DNA of 64,000 bases, taken from Erodium maritimum. Taxonomy: Eukaryota; Streptophyta; Magnoliopsida; Geraniales; Geraniaceae. Every line of letters begins with the position of its first letter. The stretch's first letter is position 1. The translations under genes were made by a program, and so were the position numbers. The stretch is taken from the NCBI GenBank assembly GCA_963921825.1, contig OY997589.1, positions 86,226,523-86,290,522 of the forward strand. Direction: 5' to 3'. This document shows, piece by piece, positions 11,610 through 23,491 of the stretch. The notes below the pieces were generated by a model, which did no database searches, had not been told where the DNA came from, and was given only the letters and a program-made list of their open reading frames with translations.

Positions 11610-12860
11610 GTCATTTTTTATCAGCAAAGCATATATTAAAAGCTTTCCTTTCAAATATTGAAAGAAAAGAACCACATACAGAGTCCCTATAAACCAGAGC
11701 ACTGAGGAAACACTCACCCTCAAACCAGAACAAAGCCCAACAAGAGGAAAACCAAGGACAAACCAATTAAACAACAGAATACAAACCGAGCACTTAGATA
11801 ACACTCAGCCTTAAACCAAAACAACGCCCACCAAGGGATACAACCTCAACCAAAGCCAAACTACTAAACCAACAAGCAAACAAAAACAAACAAGGTCCAA
11901 AAACCTAAAAATACCAACAAGATGCCCACAAAACCACCAATAACAAACCAACCTGTAGAGAACTAGAAGCGCATCACCATCCCCACGCTCCTCTAGAGTC
12001 ACCGTCAACACCACACCTCCGAAGCCTGAAGAACAGGGAACCATAAATCCCAACCGCGATGATCCAGAGCTTCAAACAAGGGCACAAGGCTGGACTCCTC
12101 ACGCTGACCAACACCCGAACGAACCGTGAGGCGCCAACCATTAACAAAGTCTAGGAAGAGGAAGAATAGATAATAGTAGATGAAGGAGGAAGAGGTTCAC
12201 CTGAATCCATGGGGACAGAGCTCCACTCATTGGTGGCTTGCACCAGAAACCTGACAAGCCATCCACAAAAGGAATGCAACAGATCATGAGAGAGGCAGTG
12301 TAGGCGAAGAAGGCCGAGCCCAAAACCATGGGAGAGAGACCCATGGTTGAACACATCTCAACCAGGATGAGTCCGCAACACCGTCGGAAACCCAAACCCC
12401 CAACTCCAAAGACATACCTTGAAACATGCTAAGCATGGCGAACAACCAACTCGGAACAACGAGTGGCCCCGACCCAAAAAGGACAAAAAAGGAAAGATCT
12501 ACCAAAAGAGAAGAAGAGTGGTTACCTGGAGGAAGCAGACCCAAACCCAGAACATAGCCGACAACCGACGAACCCCAGCGCCACATATGGACCAAATCTA
12601 TAGCGAATCTAGGCACAGAAACACTTCTAAACGTAGATCTTAGATGTCTCGCCTGTGATGCCTTAGAACGGAGAAACACGGCGCCGAAGAACAGACCCAA
12701 CTACATATCTTCAAACGAGGCGGAGCTGGGAAGACGAACAGGGTCGTGCTCGTACGGGGGAAGAAAAGCCACCACCGACGATAGACATGACCAATGGCCA
12801 GAGCTGTCGCGGTAGGGGAAGAAGGGGCGGCGGCTAAGGTTTTTTGGAAGCGAAGAGTAG
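11610..12860 (-). mobile_element. F2 retroposon, copy 2
   Basis: Minus-strand 3' end marked by TTTTTTATCAGCAAAGCA (about 11615-11632), the poly(A) complement plus terminal motif shared with copies 3 and 6. It is followed by ACTCACCCTCAAACC and ACTCAGCCTTAAACC blocks and a GC-rich far end finishing in GCGGCTAAGGTTTTTTGG (about 12833-12849). The longest frame (12284-12700, minus) matches no family and lies inside the repeat, so it is not called a gene. The copy sits about 50 bp to the right of the poly(A) tail of the preceding LINE relic. Confidence 0.6.
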
Positions 12861-14225
12861 AGAGAAAAAGGGACTCCTGAGTCCTTTTGTCCGAGTTTTA
12901 TGTACAGCGGGAAAATGTCGTGTATTGTCTATATATATTTCAATTAGTACAAGCTTATTAAGAAAAAGTCAATTATTCTACATCACACTCAGTATATTGT
13001 CTTTATTTCAATATATTTACGTACGGTGTTTATATCAAGTAGGTAAGAAAATAAATAAAATAAAGATGTGTTCATATAATGAGCATTTCCGAGGGACAAT
13101 GCATGATGGTTGGTAGAAATTGCCTACCTATTACTCAACCAGTTGAGTCGGATACGCATAGTTTCCACATGATAGATTTTTTTTAGGTCTTGATCCAGCA
13201 ACTCTACGAGCATGTACAGTAGAGTTATCGTAGAGCACTTCATACTAATGGATTCTACATAATGGACTCGTGTATGAAGAAAACTACGTAACCGAGGTCA
13301 GACAACTACGTAACCGAGGTCAGACACCAATAATTGATACTAAGTATGTTTGACCAGTCCAATCACGCTTCATTTTTCATTCAAACACTGACTTGTTAAG
13401 CCTGTATCAGTGTATCTCCTCTTCTAAGGTTCTGTTCGAGGCGAAATCTTGATGTGGGGAGTCGAATATGCGGGGGGCGGGGCGTACGTAGTCCCGCATG
13501 GTCGGGTTCGGAGCGCGGGGCATAAAGTTGTTTCGCCTCTCTGCCTCTCGCCTCTCCTTCCTCTTCTCTGTTGTCGACACGCGTCTTTTTTTATTTTATA
13601 TATAAATCAGTTTTTAATTTATAAAATCTTTTTTATTATTATTTTAAAAATATGTTTTTAATTTAAAAAATCAGTTTTTTTATTTTAAAAACCAGTTTTT
13701 TATTTAAAAAATCAGTTTTCTATTTAGATAAAAAATGTTCGACGAAGAGGTTTAAATGACGATGACGAGTTGTAATGAAATTTCAAGTTTCATTATCATT
13801 TTAGTTATTTAATTGTATTTATTAATTAGTTTTGTATTTTTTTAATTTATGTATTTATTAATTAATTTTATATATTTTATTTCTATTTTATTTATCATTT
13901 TGTTAATTAAATATGAATTTAACAAATTGAGCAAAAATATAATTAATTATCCAGTCAGCATTTCAAGAGGAGCATGATGTGGAACACTCTTGATGTGGAA
14001 CACTCTCAATTTTGGAGGGGCAAGAACACAATTTAGCCCAGTCAACAGAGGGTTCTGCCTCTTGTTTCTTGCTCCCTTTGATGTACATGCTCTTAGTAAT
14101 CGCTGATGGTACTTTCACTTTTAGTAGCATGTAGGTAGCAAGCACAATGTGGAGTAAAGATTAACACTCTCCGCAAAATAAGGAGATTTTTTATGAAACA
14201 TGAAGATATAGGTATTTTTTAATTA
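12861..14225. other. intergenic, AT-rich; possible MITE remnant
   Basis: No gene recognised. 13560-13930 is dominated by alternating TTTTTATTT and AAAAATCAG runs and ends in the AATTTATGTATTTATTAATT texture seen at the ends of plant PIF/Harbinger-derived MITEs; a GAGCACTTCATACTAATGG string at 13233 could be the other end. The boundaries are not convincing. Confidence 0.35.
13283..13326. repeat. 22-bp tandem duplication
   Basis: Two perfect adjacent copies of a 22-base unit (13283-13304 and 13305-13326) starting ACTACGTAACCGAGG. Confidence 0.9.
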
Positions 14226-15990
14226 ATTTTTTTTATCAGCAAGCAATAATATAAAACTCACAACTTTCAGAGATTGGAATGACGGACTAAATACAAATAT
14301 GAGAACTGAACTATTTTTAATCCAAGCAAAAGAAACCAGAGGACTGAACAATACTCAGCCTCTAACAAGATCCTAAGGGGTCGAATCCATACGATAAAGA
14401 GAAATACAACAAAACAACAATACAAACTGGTCTGGAACCCTGATTTTTCCACCATTAAGCCCACGTAACTAAAAGGTTTAAAACCCGAATTTATCAACCA
14501 TGAATCCCAAAAAATGTCGATCTCCAGTCAAAACACCCCTTAACTGATCAGAACTTATGGAAACACTGAATCTCATCGGAACCACCTACCCCAAAAGATA
14601 TAGGGCACTGACACGCCTACGGTCAACACCGCTAACAGGCAGAGATTGATCGATGACCAAAACCATCGAAACTCAAATTCAAAAGAATTAAAAACATCTC
14701 GACTTCCAACAAAAAACCAACATCTCAAACCACCCTTCAAAGGCCAACACCTAACAGATCGACAGACTCCCATCAACAAAAGGCAGGGAACGCAGGAAAT
14801 AGAAATGAATCTAAAGCTAAGGAAAATGCAGAGAGTCCATAAGCAACTAAATAAGTGAAGGAAGTGTAAAGAAATCCTTACCAAACAGATCCCGAGCACC
14901 ACTGAAGTGAATAGAACCACGATAATCTACAACCAGGGGTGAAGAAAGCGTCCCACACTGGATGTGAGACGAGTCGTTGGTGACAACGAAGAACTCGAGC
15001 AGCACGAGCGCTAACAGACGAAACAAACCGGATCCACTACGATCAAGAACCTGAAAAGAGAAGAAGCGCATCCCATGGTAGATCTGGAACGAATCACCGG
15101 AGCCGACATACGTAGCCACATCGGAGGAGACCGACCCTGATCCAGCAGTCAGATCTCACCTAGACCCTGATCCAGATCCGAGCTAGACCTGGATCTGACC
15201 GAGACCCAGATCCGAACCGGACCAAGATCTGACCCATACCAAGATCCAAACCAGGCCCAAATCCAAATCTGACCCAACCAGTTCTGACCCAGATCCTAAG
15301 ACAACGCGAACAGAACCCAGGCCGAGAATCAGTCACCGACGGAGCTTCCAGCGTGCAAGCTTCGGCTAGTAGAAGCTCTGGAGAGAGCAGAAGAAGTAGA
15401 ACCTAGTGCGGCAGTGGAGAAGAAGTAAAGAAATAGGCGGAGAGGGAGGAAACGACGGCGAGACGCACCACGGCAAGGTAGACAACCGGAGAATCCCAAA
15501 TTTGCACCAATATACAACGCGCAGGATAGAAAGAGCATCCCACTTTTAGATCGAAAACTAGATGCCATGAACCGCCAAGACGAGGTAGGGAAGCACTACC
15601 GATGGAGAGGAGGAAGGAAGAGCCGAGCTTGGGCAATCGGAGAAGCGAGCTTGGACCAAACAGAGTCCAATACCAGGGGACCAAGTCACGCCCTCCTTCT
15701 GGGCAGAATTGAGCCCAACAAGGGCTGATCTGAAGCCGAGAAGGCAGCGAAGGACGTTGGCCGGAGGGGAGATTTATAGGTCTTGAATGGAACGATGTCG
15801 GACCACCTCAGGAAAAAAACACAAAGAAGGGGGAGAGCAAGAGTTTGGGAGGGAGGAGAGGTAGCCACCGGCAACAACCTCGATCATAGCCGTGGCTGTG
15901 TCGGTGACAACGAGGAAAGCAAGAAGTGGTTGTGTGGCGACTATGTTTTGGGTGGGTCGAGTTGAGAGAGTTTTTTGAAACTATGAGTGT
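14226..15990 (-). mobile_element. F2 retroposon, copy 3
   Basis: One of the most complete F2 copies. The minus-strand 3' end is at TTTTTTTTATCAGCAAGCA (about 14228-14246). Then follow an ACTCAGCCTCTAACAAGATCC block (about 14354), two GATTTTTCCACCATTAAGC / AATTTATCAACCATGAATC subrepeats (14440-14510), a GGTCAACACCGCTAAC block (about 14621), and two GATCTGGAACGAATCACCGG-type modules (about 14950-14990 and 15075-15105). It runs into a GC-rich 5' end rich in GAGAGAG near 15970. Short ORFs inside it are not conserved between copies. I could not define a clean target-site duplication for this copy. Confidence 0.65.
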
Positions 15991-15999
15991 ATGTTGTGT

Positions 16000-17352
16000 G
16001 GTGAGTTTTTTACTTTATTAAGAAATTGGGTCAAAGGATCGTGGATTCCATAATATGTTCGAGATTCTTACTTTACATCGTAGATAATATAGGGCAGTAC
16101 CAATGTACTAAGAACTGAAATAGAAAATATAAAAACACAAAAAACAATAAATCGTTTTAGGATCGAAGTTGTCTAAGAAAACTTGAGAAGAGTTGTATAG
16201 GTGACTAGTCGACCGCCTTAAGATAAATCCTGTTTTTCGGAGTAGACTGGGATGCTCCGCTAAAAAGGGATCGATCCACCCGTCGCCTTGATTCACCGTG
16301 GTGGACGGACCTAGGGTGTTGTGCAACGATACACCATCTTACCGTCCCACCCCTAGATCCCAAATCCATTGGTCGGATAGGTTCAGAGCTTTCTATAGTC
16401 GTTGCCATCTGGTAACCGTTGTGGGGAAGGCGACGACAAAGGAGAAAGACGAGACCTATCCTGACGTTTACTAGAAGGACGGCGTCCAAAACCTAATTCT
16501 CGACAGATACCTGTAGTTCTCTCTAACGTTCGCAAATGAACTTAACGGCATCGGAAATTGAAAGATCATCCATAAAAGACAGAATTGGGACAGACTAATC
16601 TCTTAGACTTTATGGCCTTTGTCATTCCTAGTTAAAAGTGATTTTTTTTATATCCTAAATCGGATATTAAGCAAAGTAATGGATTGCAATCGTCAGTTAT
16701 CTATTGTGTTGGATAATTGGTATTGTTACTATTAAGTTGAGGTTGTTTGGTAATAGATGGAATGGAAACCTTGGTCGGTGCATGAGTGTATAGTGCACCA
16801 AACACACGGCCAAATAGATGGACCTACCCCCAACCCACCAACTGCTACTCCTACCCACTTAACACTGTTTTCTCCTACTCTGCTACTCTATCATAACTAA
16901 CACCTCTCTCTAACTCCATGCCATAGTTAATGTTAAGCTAGTGTGTGATGGACATGATACATTCAATTCTATTTGTGGCCTTACAAAAAGATGGTGTGAC
17001 TTTTAATCGGATCGTGTTTGTGTCTCACTGCTTTACAGTTAAACCTATACCTACTGTTGTGGCCCTTCTGTTCATATGAATTGTTTAGAGCATGAAAACG
17101 AACAGTGTCAACACTAAACTCTTGGCAAGTGTGGTCGGCGTCAAGACAACGTTGTGGGTGTGGGAGAACAGTGTCCCAAGCAGTAAGTACCATGACACGT
17201 TGCTAGCAAACGAATTGGTGCCACAACCATCCTAGTGTCAAATCCTGACGACATGAGTTGGCAAGTTGTTTGTTGCTTATCAGCGATGTTTCCCAAGCTT
17301 ATGGGAAGTTATGAATGCATGCACAGAGTGGGAAGATCATAGTGTGCCAACA
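16000..17352. other. unassigned, contains one copy of a dispersed repeat
   Basis: 16205-16500 is similar to 25060-25200 (shared: CCTAGGGTGT.GT, CATC.TC.TA.CGTCCC.CCCCTAGATC.CAAA.CC). The remaining sequence has no recognisable coding content. Confidence 0.45.
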
Positions 17353-17854
17353 ATTATATTCGGCTTAAATGTTGAAACTTGGTCACAAACACTATGCTAC
17401 CCTCCTTTTCAAAATCACATTTGCAGTACCTTATCTGTTGGTCACGCGATTCTGTTAGGAAAAATGGACGGTAAAATGTCGTTTTTTTTTCATTCCGTTA
17501 ATCATATGACCTCAAGTGTCATATAATGGATGGTCGAATGCCGTTTTTTCCTTAATTATTTGACTTTTATACATTTTATAAGGAACATTACCATTGCACC
17601 TTCGTTGTTGTTCCTTATAAAATATATAGAGATCAAATACTTAAGGGAAATAACATCATTTTACCATCCATTATATGACACTTGAGGTCATATGACTAAC
17701 GGAATGGAAAAAACGGCATTTTACCGTCCATTTTCATAACGGAATCGCGTGACCAATAGATTAGGTACCGCAAATGCGATTTTGAAAAGGAGGGTAGCAT
17801 AGTGTTCGTGACCAATACATAAGGGTAAGTTTTAACATTTAACTCATTATATTC
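17353..17854. mobile_element. Mutator-type foldback MITE, copy A
   Basis: 484-bp element (17362-17845) made of two long inverted arms with a central ATTTTATAAGGAACA / TGTTCCTTATAAAAT pair, and perfect 9-bp direct repeats ATTATATTC on both sides (17353-17361, 17846-17854). A 9-bp duplication and long terminal inverted repeats beginning near GGCTTAAATGTTGAAAC are typical of Mutator-like non-autonomous elements. No coding capacity. Copy B of the same family is at 61254-61732; both contain GTCATATGACCTCAAGTGTC-type internal blocks in both orientations. Confidence 0.9.
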
Positions 17855-17880
17855 GAAGCAGTTACATCATTGATCTATGG

Positions 17881-19516
17881 ATATGTTACGATTTTTTTTT
17901 TTGATAAGCTCGAAATATTATTAGTAAGACTAATTCCAAAAAGGAATTAGAATGCCTTGCTTCAAGAAGAAGCAGAGGGGGAACCAACGATTACAAAGGG
18001 GCTCCAGCAATGGGAGCCAAAAGGCTTAACCTTTTAAAAAAGAAAACAAAACAAGGAACCGAAAAAACAGAAAAACCCCCGACAATCCTCGCTACCCAAG
18101 GTCACCGTCGGGTCTTCGCACCCTTCTTGGCAGCCAACTCACGAATTGACATCCATGCATCAGTGCCCTGAGACGATGCTACGACCTGAGTTTTTCCGAG
18201 TTTCACTTGCTCAACTTGTTTCCCTATATTGACAGGATGGATATATCTTTCACGATCAGAAACCTTAGGTTTACACCGAAGTTCATAAAATTCCGTCAAA
18301 TGTTTAGGGGGACGCCTCACACGTGGTTGAATAAGGACATCCTTCCACGGGGATGACTGACCCGTAGAAACGTTAACAGAATCAGCTGGACAAGCTGATC
18401 CAATCCCTAAAGATGACCCAATTAACGCTGATCCAAGGCATTGAAGCCCAGAACTAGGCCCATCCGAGATCTGCAAAACAGGCCCAGCTAGCCCTTGTGA
18501 CCCACCATCACTATCAGCGGCGGCCTCAAGTTCCACGACACTAACAGACGTCCTGGAATCGCGAGTGTCGTTCGCAATCTCACCAGAATCACGATTTGAT
18601 TCAAACCCCTCAACGAAATCTAGAGAATCTCGCGATCCATCCCCAACTGAATCAGGAAGTGGATTCGCAATCTCTGCACCCGATCATTGACCGTGATTCC
18701 CCGTCCTGGACGTTCTCCGGCGAAACTCCGGTGCAAACCACGCCGGTCTCTGGCGCTCCAACTTGTCCCAAACCATCCTGAACCTGCAACAAATCCGTAA
18801 CAGAGCAATTCCCACGGGCCTGCACCATGCTCTGTTTTGGAGTTCCAGAAACAGAGACTACAGATGCATGCCTGCGCCAAGCTTTTGCAACGAATAAAGT
18901 GTACCCATTGATCGAAAAATCGTTCAATGCCTCGATCGCCTTATCTGCTGCGTCTTTGGATTCAAAACGAACAAACCCGAAGTACCGTTGACTGTGGCTT
19001 GGTCGCTTTGGCACTTTGACAGTCATAAATGGCCCGAAAGGACTGAACAAGTTCTTTGTCCACTCCTCGGTCGATTCGAAAGGGAGACAATTCACAAATA
19101 CCTCATCGTCTAACTCAACAACACCGCTCACCTTAGGCCGACGACGAACAACCCTTGTCGCCGGTTGTTTCACAGCAGGGGGTTGAGACTCGGTACCAAC
19201 ACGAGGTTGTGGTTCGGTACAAGGTTGTAACACTGCCACCGATGCTGCTCGCCTCTTCCGACGACGCACACGCCTGTGATCCGAACCAACAGTCTCCGTC
19301 TCACGGCTCTTCCTCTCCTTCGTCAACTTTCGGATCTGTCGTTTCTGAGTTGAAACAACAGTCTCCGAAATTGTCAGAACGTGGTTCAGCGCTGTCACCA
19401 CTGCACCCAGCGCCGCCGTCACCTCCGCCAATAAACCAGTGACTGGTTTAGCTCTCCGGCGAAGACGCGACGTCGAGAGAGAAGGAGCCATTCTTCCTTA
19501 TATGTTACGATTTTTT
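17881..19516 (-). mobile_element. RRM-bearing LINE derivative with no ORF2, with target-site duplication
   Basis: The insert (about 17898-19499) is flanked by 17-bp direct repeats ATATGTTACGATTTTTT (17881-17897 and 19500-19516). Read on the minus strand it starts 8 nt upstream of an ATG, carries a broken ORF encoding an RRM protein, then a ~200-nt 3' UTR that includes TTTGTAATCGTTGGTTCC and ATATTTCGAGCTTATC, and ends in a poly(A) tail. There is no endonuclease or reverse transcriptase. RRM-containing ORF1 proteins are known from the BNR sub-clade of plant L1 LINEs (first described in Beta); this looks like a non-autonomous derivative of such an element. A 5'-truncated second copy at 5582-6049 shares the same ORF-to-3'-UTR structure. 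Confidence 0.8.
18102..19491 (-). pseudogene. LINE ORF1-like RRM protein, frameshifted
   Basis: The N-terminal part is open from the ATG at 19491 to a stop at 18652 (279 residues). It has a short predicted coiled-coil-like start (about 20-60), a basic RRxRRRKRR patch (74-81), and an RRM at about 131-204 with RNP2 VFVNCL (131-136) and RNP1 RYFGFVRF (169-176). A frame change near 18690 separates it from the C-terminal part, open to 18102 and ending in ELAAKKGAKTRR. The protein presumably bound the element's own RNA. It sits inside a poly(A)-tailed insertion, so it is not a host gene. What I see is the RRM signature and the insertion structure; the BNR-type LINE assignment is from family knowledge. 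An alternative is a retrocopied host RRM gene, made less likely by the truncated second copy with its own target-site duplication. Confidence 0.75.
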
Positions 19517-20600
19517 GATATGATCGGGTCGAAGAACAATATTAATGTGCTGAATGATTCACTGAAATGGTGTGAAACGAACAATCAACCATAAAATATA
19601 CAATCAGTGATACGACCTACAATCATCCACATTTGTGCTAGATTAATCGATAGTTATATTCGGTTCAAATCACTATTTTCTACTCCAATGTATTTTGTTC
19701 CTTGCAATAAATGAATGTTTTCAATTAATTGTGATATCAATGTATTTATTTTCCAACAAAATATAGAAAAATATTCCATAACAATTGCATCTTTCTCTCT
19801 TATTATATATGACCTATCTCGTGTCTTTAACCCGTCTACTTTCTCCTTACATTTCTCCATCCATCTACTTATGTCACTTTATCCTTCCACTTGTATAGAC
19901 TTCAAGAACATGTCTTCCTACGAGTCATCTAGTCGTCCAAGGATTCCATTATGACGCTCATCCTCTTCAGCCAATACTTGGTACACATGGTTTTAACTTT
20001 TGATATCATCTTCTCTTACATAGGTGCAAGTGTGCAACCGAAAGAATAGATGACCGATCCTTCTTATGGAGAAGATGATGAACAACCTCTCGTTCAAAAA
20101 GAGAAACAAACTCATCCATTCCAAGATCGATGCTTCTAATTGTGGAACTTTTTTTCTAGGAGTCGTCAATAGTTAGCACAAAAACCCATCTAAATTAGTT
20201 AAATAAATAGAGCTTCACATAATTATTTAATTATTATATAAATACATATTTCTAGATAATTTATCGTATTCATAGATTTAATAGACAGAGATAGAACTCG
20301 AAGTTTCTGACTGTGGGCAGCTTTCAGCCTCATCCTTTTTCTCTATGTTATTCTAATATAATTAACACACAAATTCGAGGACCGAAATATAAAGCTCCAT
20401 TTTACATATTTTTATTGTTGTTATTTACGAGCTATCACTATATTTTTATATCAAGGAATCTGTGTTATATCTAGGGTTATTCAAATTATCTACGACTGGA
20501 GACACACTCGCACTTCCGCTTGACTCGAGACCCGCATAAGAGACATACGCAGATTACACTTCGAATTCTGGACCAAAATTACCTAGATTCACAATTATTG
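19517..20600. other. AT-rich intergenic DNA
   Basis: No conserved ORF, RNA or repeat end recognised. Short frames at 19654-19954 overlap on both strands and are not supported. Confidence 0.5.
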
Positions 20601-20639
20601 GGCGAACATCGGACACAGATCGGGTGACCCGCTGATCAC

Positions 20640-22330
20640 ATGATCCATGTCGATCTTTTTCATGTCCTTATTTCGAGACACTACGAAGGTGGTTCGTCTG
20701 TTGGAGAGACTTCATAGGAGGTTTTTATGGTGTTCGGGCGAGGATAGGAGATGTCTCTCCAAGGTCCCGTGAAAGGTGGTTTACAGCCCAAGAATTCAGG
20801 GGGGTTTGGTGTTTGACCTCTTACAGAGATTAAGTTGAGTCTTCTCCTAAAATGGTGGTGGCGACCCTTCTGGATGCGAGTTTTAAGTGCTTTTTACTAC
20901 TGAAGTGAGACTGATTAGTACTTCAGATCGCTTATGATACCTTCGCGTTCTTCCTCGTTGTTCATTAGGCATGTGGTGCGGTTGGATTGGGACCTTGGGT
21001 TTAGGAGAGTTTTTGGTCTTGACACCTTAAGGTGAGAGATTTGTTCCGTGACTTCGGTCCGCTTTTATTAGGACCCTTGGCCTTTTGATACGACCCTAGA
21101 GATGCATTTTTCGAGGCTTTACTGTTGGATGAGGGTCACCATGGGACGGTTGTAGGGTTTTTTTATGGAGTGGAGTGGGATTTTCCGTTTTCCATGGATT
21201 TCCGGGTTTAGGATGTTGAGGCGGTGAAGGAGATCAGGGCTCGTTTGGTTAGGGTTCGATTGGTACGCGAGCATGCATATTCGTTGATCTGCTCTTGGGA
21301 TTTAGATAAGGTTTTCTACGGTTAGAGCTTTACAAGTCTTAGCTGGGTGGGAGGCTCTTGGCGTTGTTCCTTGGGCGTCTTTGATTTGGTCTGCACAGGT
21401 TTCTCCCAAGGTCCAGACGTTTTCCTGATTGTTTTCTCAAGATGAGGTGTCCACTATTTCCTTTTTAGTGGATAGAGGAGTGCTGGTCCCGATAGGTAGA
21501 TGGAGGTGTGTGGTGTGTGATGTGTGACTTGGGTGGTGAGGATATCGATCACTTCTTTGTTGTTTGTTCGTGGACTTGGATGGTTTGGTCTCTAATCGTT
21601 GCGTGGTGGGGTGTTGTGGGTGTTCTTCCATTGTCATTTACTATTTTTCTCGAGTCTAAGACCTCTCTGATAGGGCTGGGGAGATTGAATTCTGAATGGA
21701 TCGGTATAGGGATTTTTGGGTTGTGGCTTATCTGGTTGGAGCATGATCGGCAGGTTTTCTCAAGGTTCGTTGCTATCGAGTCGATTATCCTTCTAGTCAG
21801 GGTTCAACAACGGTCTTTTTCCAACATGAGGGTGGTAGGAAATAGTTTAGTATTCTCGAGATGATCGATTCTACGACTACGGTGCTGACTAGGAGAGTCT
21901 AATATATGTTGCGTCATGTTCGACGAGTTCAACACTTAGTCCCTTGATCCTCTACGATGCCTGTTTTCTCTTGTCAGGTCTGGCGAGTGCTTGTTCAGGG
22001 TCATGTTGGGGGTTCTTTATCTCGGTGGGATCCGATAAGTACTTGTTTTGGTGTTGCGTTTTAGGTTCGATATGCCCGTTCTCAGTTGGAGAGGTGTGAA
22101 GCAATTAGCCTTTTTGAGGCCAGAGGATCCACCTACGGATTATGTAGTATTATTCACTAGTCTGCTCGAGATTTTCTGTAGCGATCCCCTGAGGTAATAT
22201 TCGTTAATCTAATGGGTTTATTGTTGTAGTGGTAGACCGAGTTTTAGCTTGTATTCTTTTATTGCTCTCTGCCTTTCTGTTTTGATATTCGTTAGACCTT
22301 GGTTTGATGGTTCATGATTCCTATTTCAAA
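20640..22330 (+). pseudogene. degenerate LINE ORF2 3' end (RT C-terminal region and zinc-binding RVT domain)
   Basis: Near 20660 the plus strand reads MSLFRDTTKVVRLLERLHRR, then FLWCSGEDRRCLSKVP followed by a stop. This is the region after the polymerase domain of L1-type reverse transcriptases (MSLF....LE.L.RRF.W...E....V.W). About 0.8 kb further on, 21500-21870 encodes WCVMCDLGGEDIDHFFVVCS and spaced tryptophans, the C-terminal zf-RVT domain of plant LINEs. Many stops and frame changes separate the two, and no catalytic FADD block was seen, so this is a relic of the last third of ORF2. No poly(A) tail or target-site duplication was identified. Confidence 0.65.
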
Positions 22331-22988
22331 ACCCACATTATCTTTTTCTAGTGCATGTCTTTCAGAGCTACAATGACCCAATCCAAGAACTATGTGTCCA
22401 TCTCTGTAACTATACTACAAAGGTAATTATCAGAGCTTTGGGCCCAAGTCATGTCTATATTTTTTAAACTTCCATTGTATTTTCCCAACTCCAACTTAAT
22501 CATGTGTAACACTCAAGACTACGCACACATCTTGGTTTCTTATCTAAATTTGAAACCCTACTTTACCTTTACTGTTCACAGTATCGTCATCATCTTATCT
22601 TTGTCTTCGGCTTTTAGATGCGATGAGGTAGAAGGAACGACAGTCGATCTCTGACTTTTCCTTTTTGTATCGTCTCCTAACTCCTCGTTGATATGTCATT
22701 GCCAAGTTCCAATGATGGCTCCCTTTTCGTCGCTAACTCGAGTTGTAGTCTGGGGTCTTTGGCTCCTCGACCCAAATCCAGATCTGAGACCTTCGACTTC
22801 TCTAAGTCTATGGAAGTTCAACTACGAAAACGTCGACTTCTAAGTTGGATCATCATTCTCTATTCCTGCATCCTCGCTTTGTATCCAGTATATTAGACTT
22901 TCGTTCTCCCCTCAACTATCATTCCTCTAACACATATGTTTCTCTAATCCTTTTCTTTCTATATAAGCTTCTCTTCTCTATTTTCCTC
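22331..22988. other. intergenic, nothing recognised
   Basis: Pyrimidine-rich plus strand with short open frames that match no family. Confidence 0.4.
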
Positions 22989-23491
22989 CTCTCTGATGTA
23001 GAGTGCGTAGTGGAAAAAGAAGTTCTTTATCGAACTCGTTGATTTATGAAGAATACCGAGCAAGATAGTTGTCAAATTCGTTGATTCAATAAAATACCGA
23101 AATAGATAGGTTGAGATAAACTCGTTTTTGTATTTATTAATCAAAATCTGAATTAGAATGAAAGCTCTCAAGTGCTTACATAGAAAACTAAAATCCCAAA
23201 GTCCTAATACAATTAGGAAACTAAACCTCAAAACCCTAATTCGAATAAAGGAAACCTCAAACCCTAACAAAAATAGGAAATGACGAACCGAACTCCTAAA
23301 AGTACAATTTTACCCCTCCAGACGACCTAGTATGGCTGAAAAACATCGTAAATCATGGAAAAGTCATGAGTTTTGCTCGGAAGCCCGTTTCGACCCAAAA
23401 AATGCTAAGGCTTTGTCAAATTCGGGCATTGGTGCATTTTCGGATTTTCTAGCCGTTACGTCAAAATGTACTCTATTTGGGCACCACTCTC
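22989..23491 (+). mobile_element. solo LTR, family L1 copy 1, with 5-bp target duplication
   Basis: 493-bp LTR-like unit (22994-23486) starting TGATGTAGAGTGCG and ending GGGCACCA, with CTCTC on both sides (22989-22993, 23487-23491). It is similar over its length to 38896-39303 and, in inverse orientation, to most of 62319-62758. Shared landmarks include CGAACTCGTTGATT, AAACTCGTTTTTG, AAAGTCCTAATACAAT.AGGAAA, AAACCCTAATTCGAA.AAAGG, and CCCGTTTCGACCC.AAAATGCTAAGG. No internal coding region is present, so it is a solo LTR left by recombination or a non-coding relative. Confidence 0.7.

Noticed and set aside
12284..12700. 138-residue minus-strand ORF
   Set aside because: Inside F2 copy 2; the frame is not conserved in other F2 copies.
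13233..14090. Complete Harbinger MITE
   Set aside because: A possible left end (GAGCACTTCATACTAATGG) has no matching right end or TTA/TAA pair.
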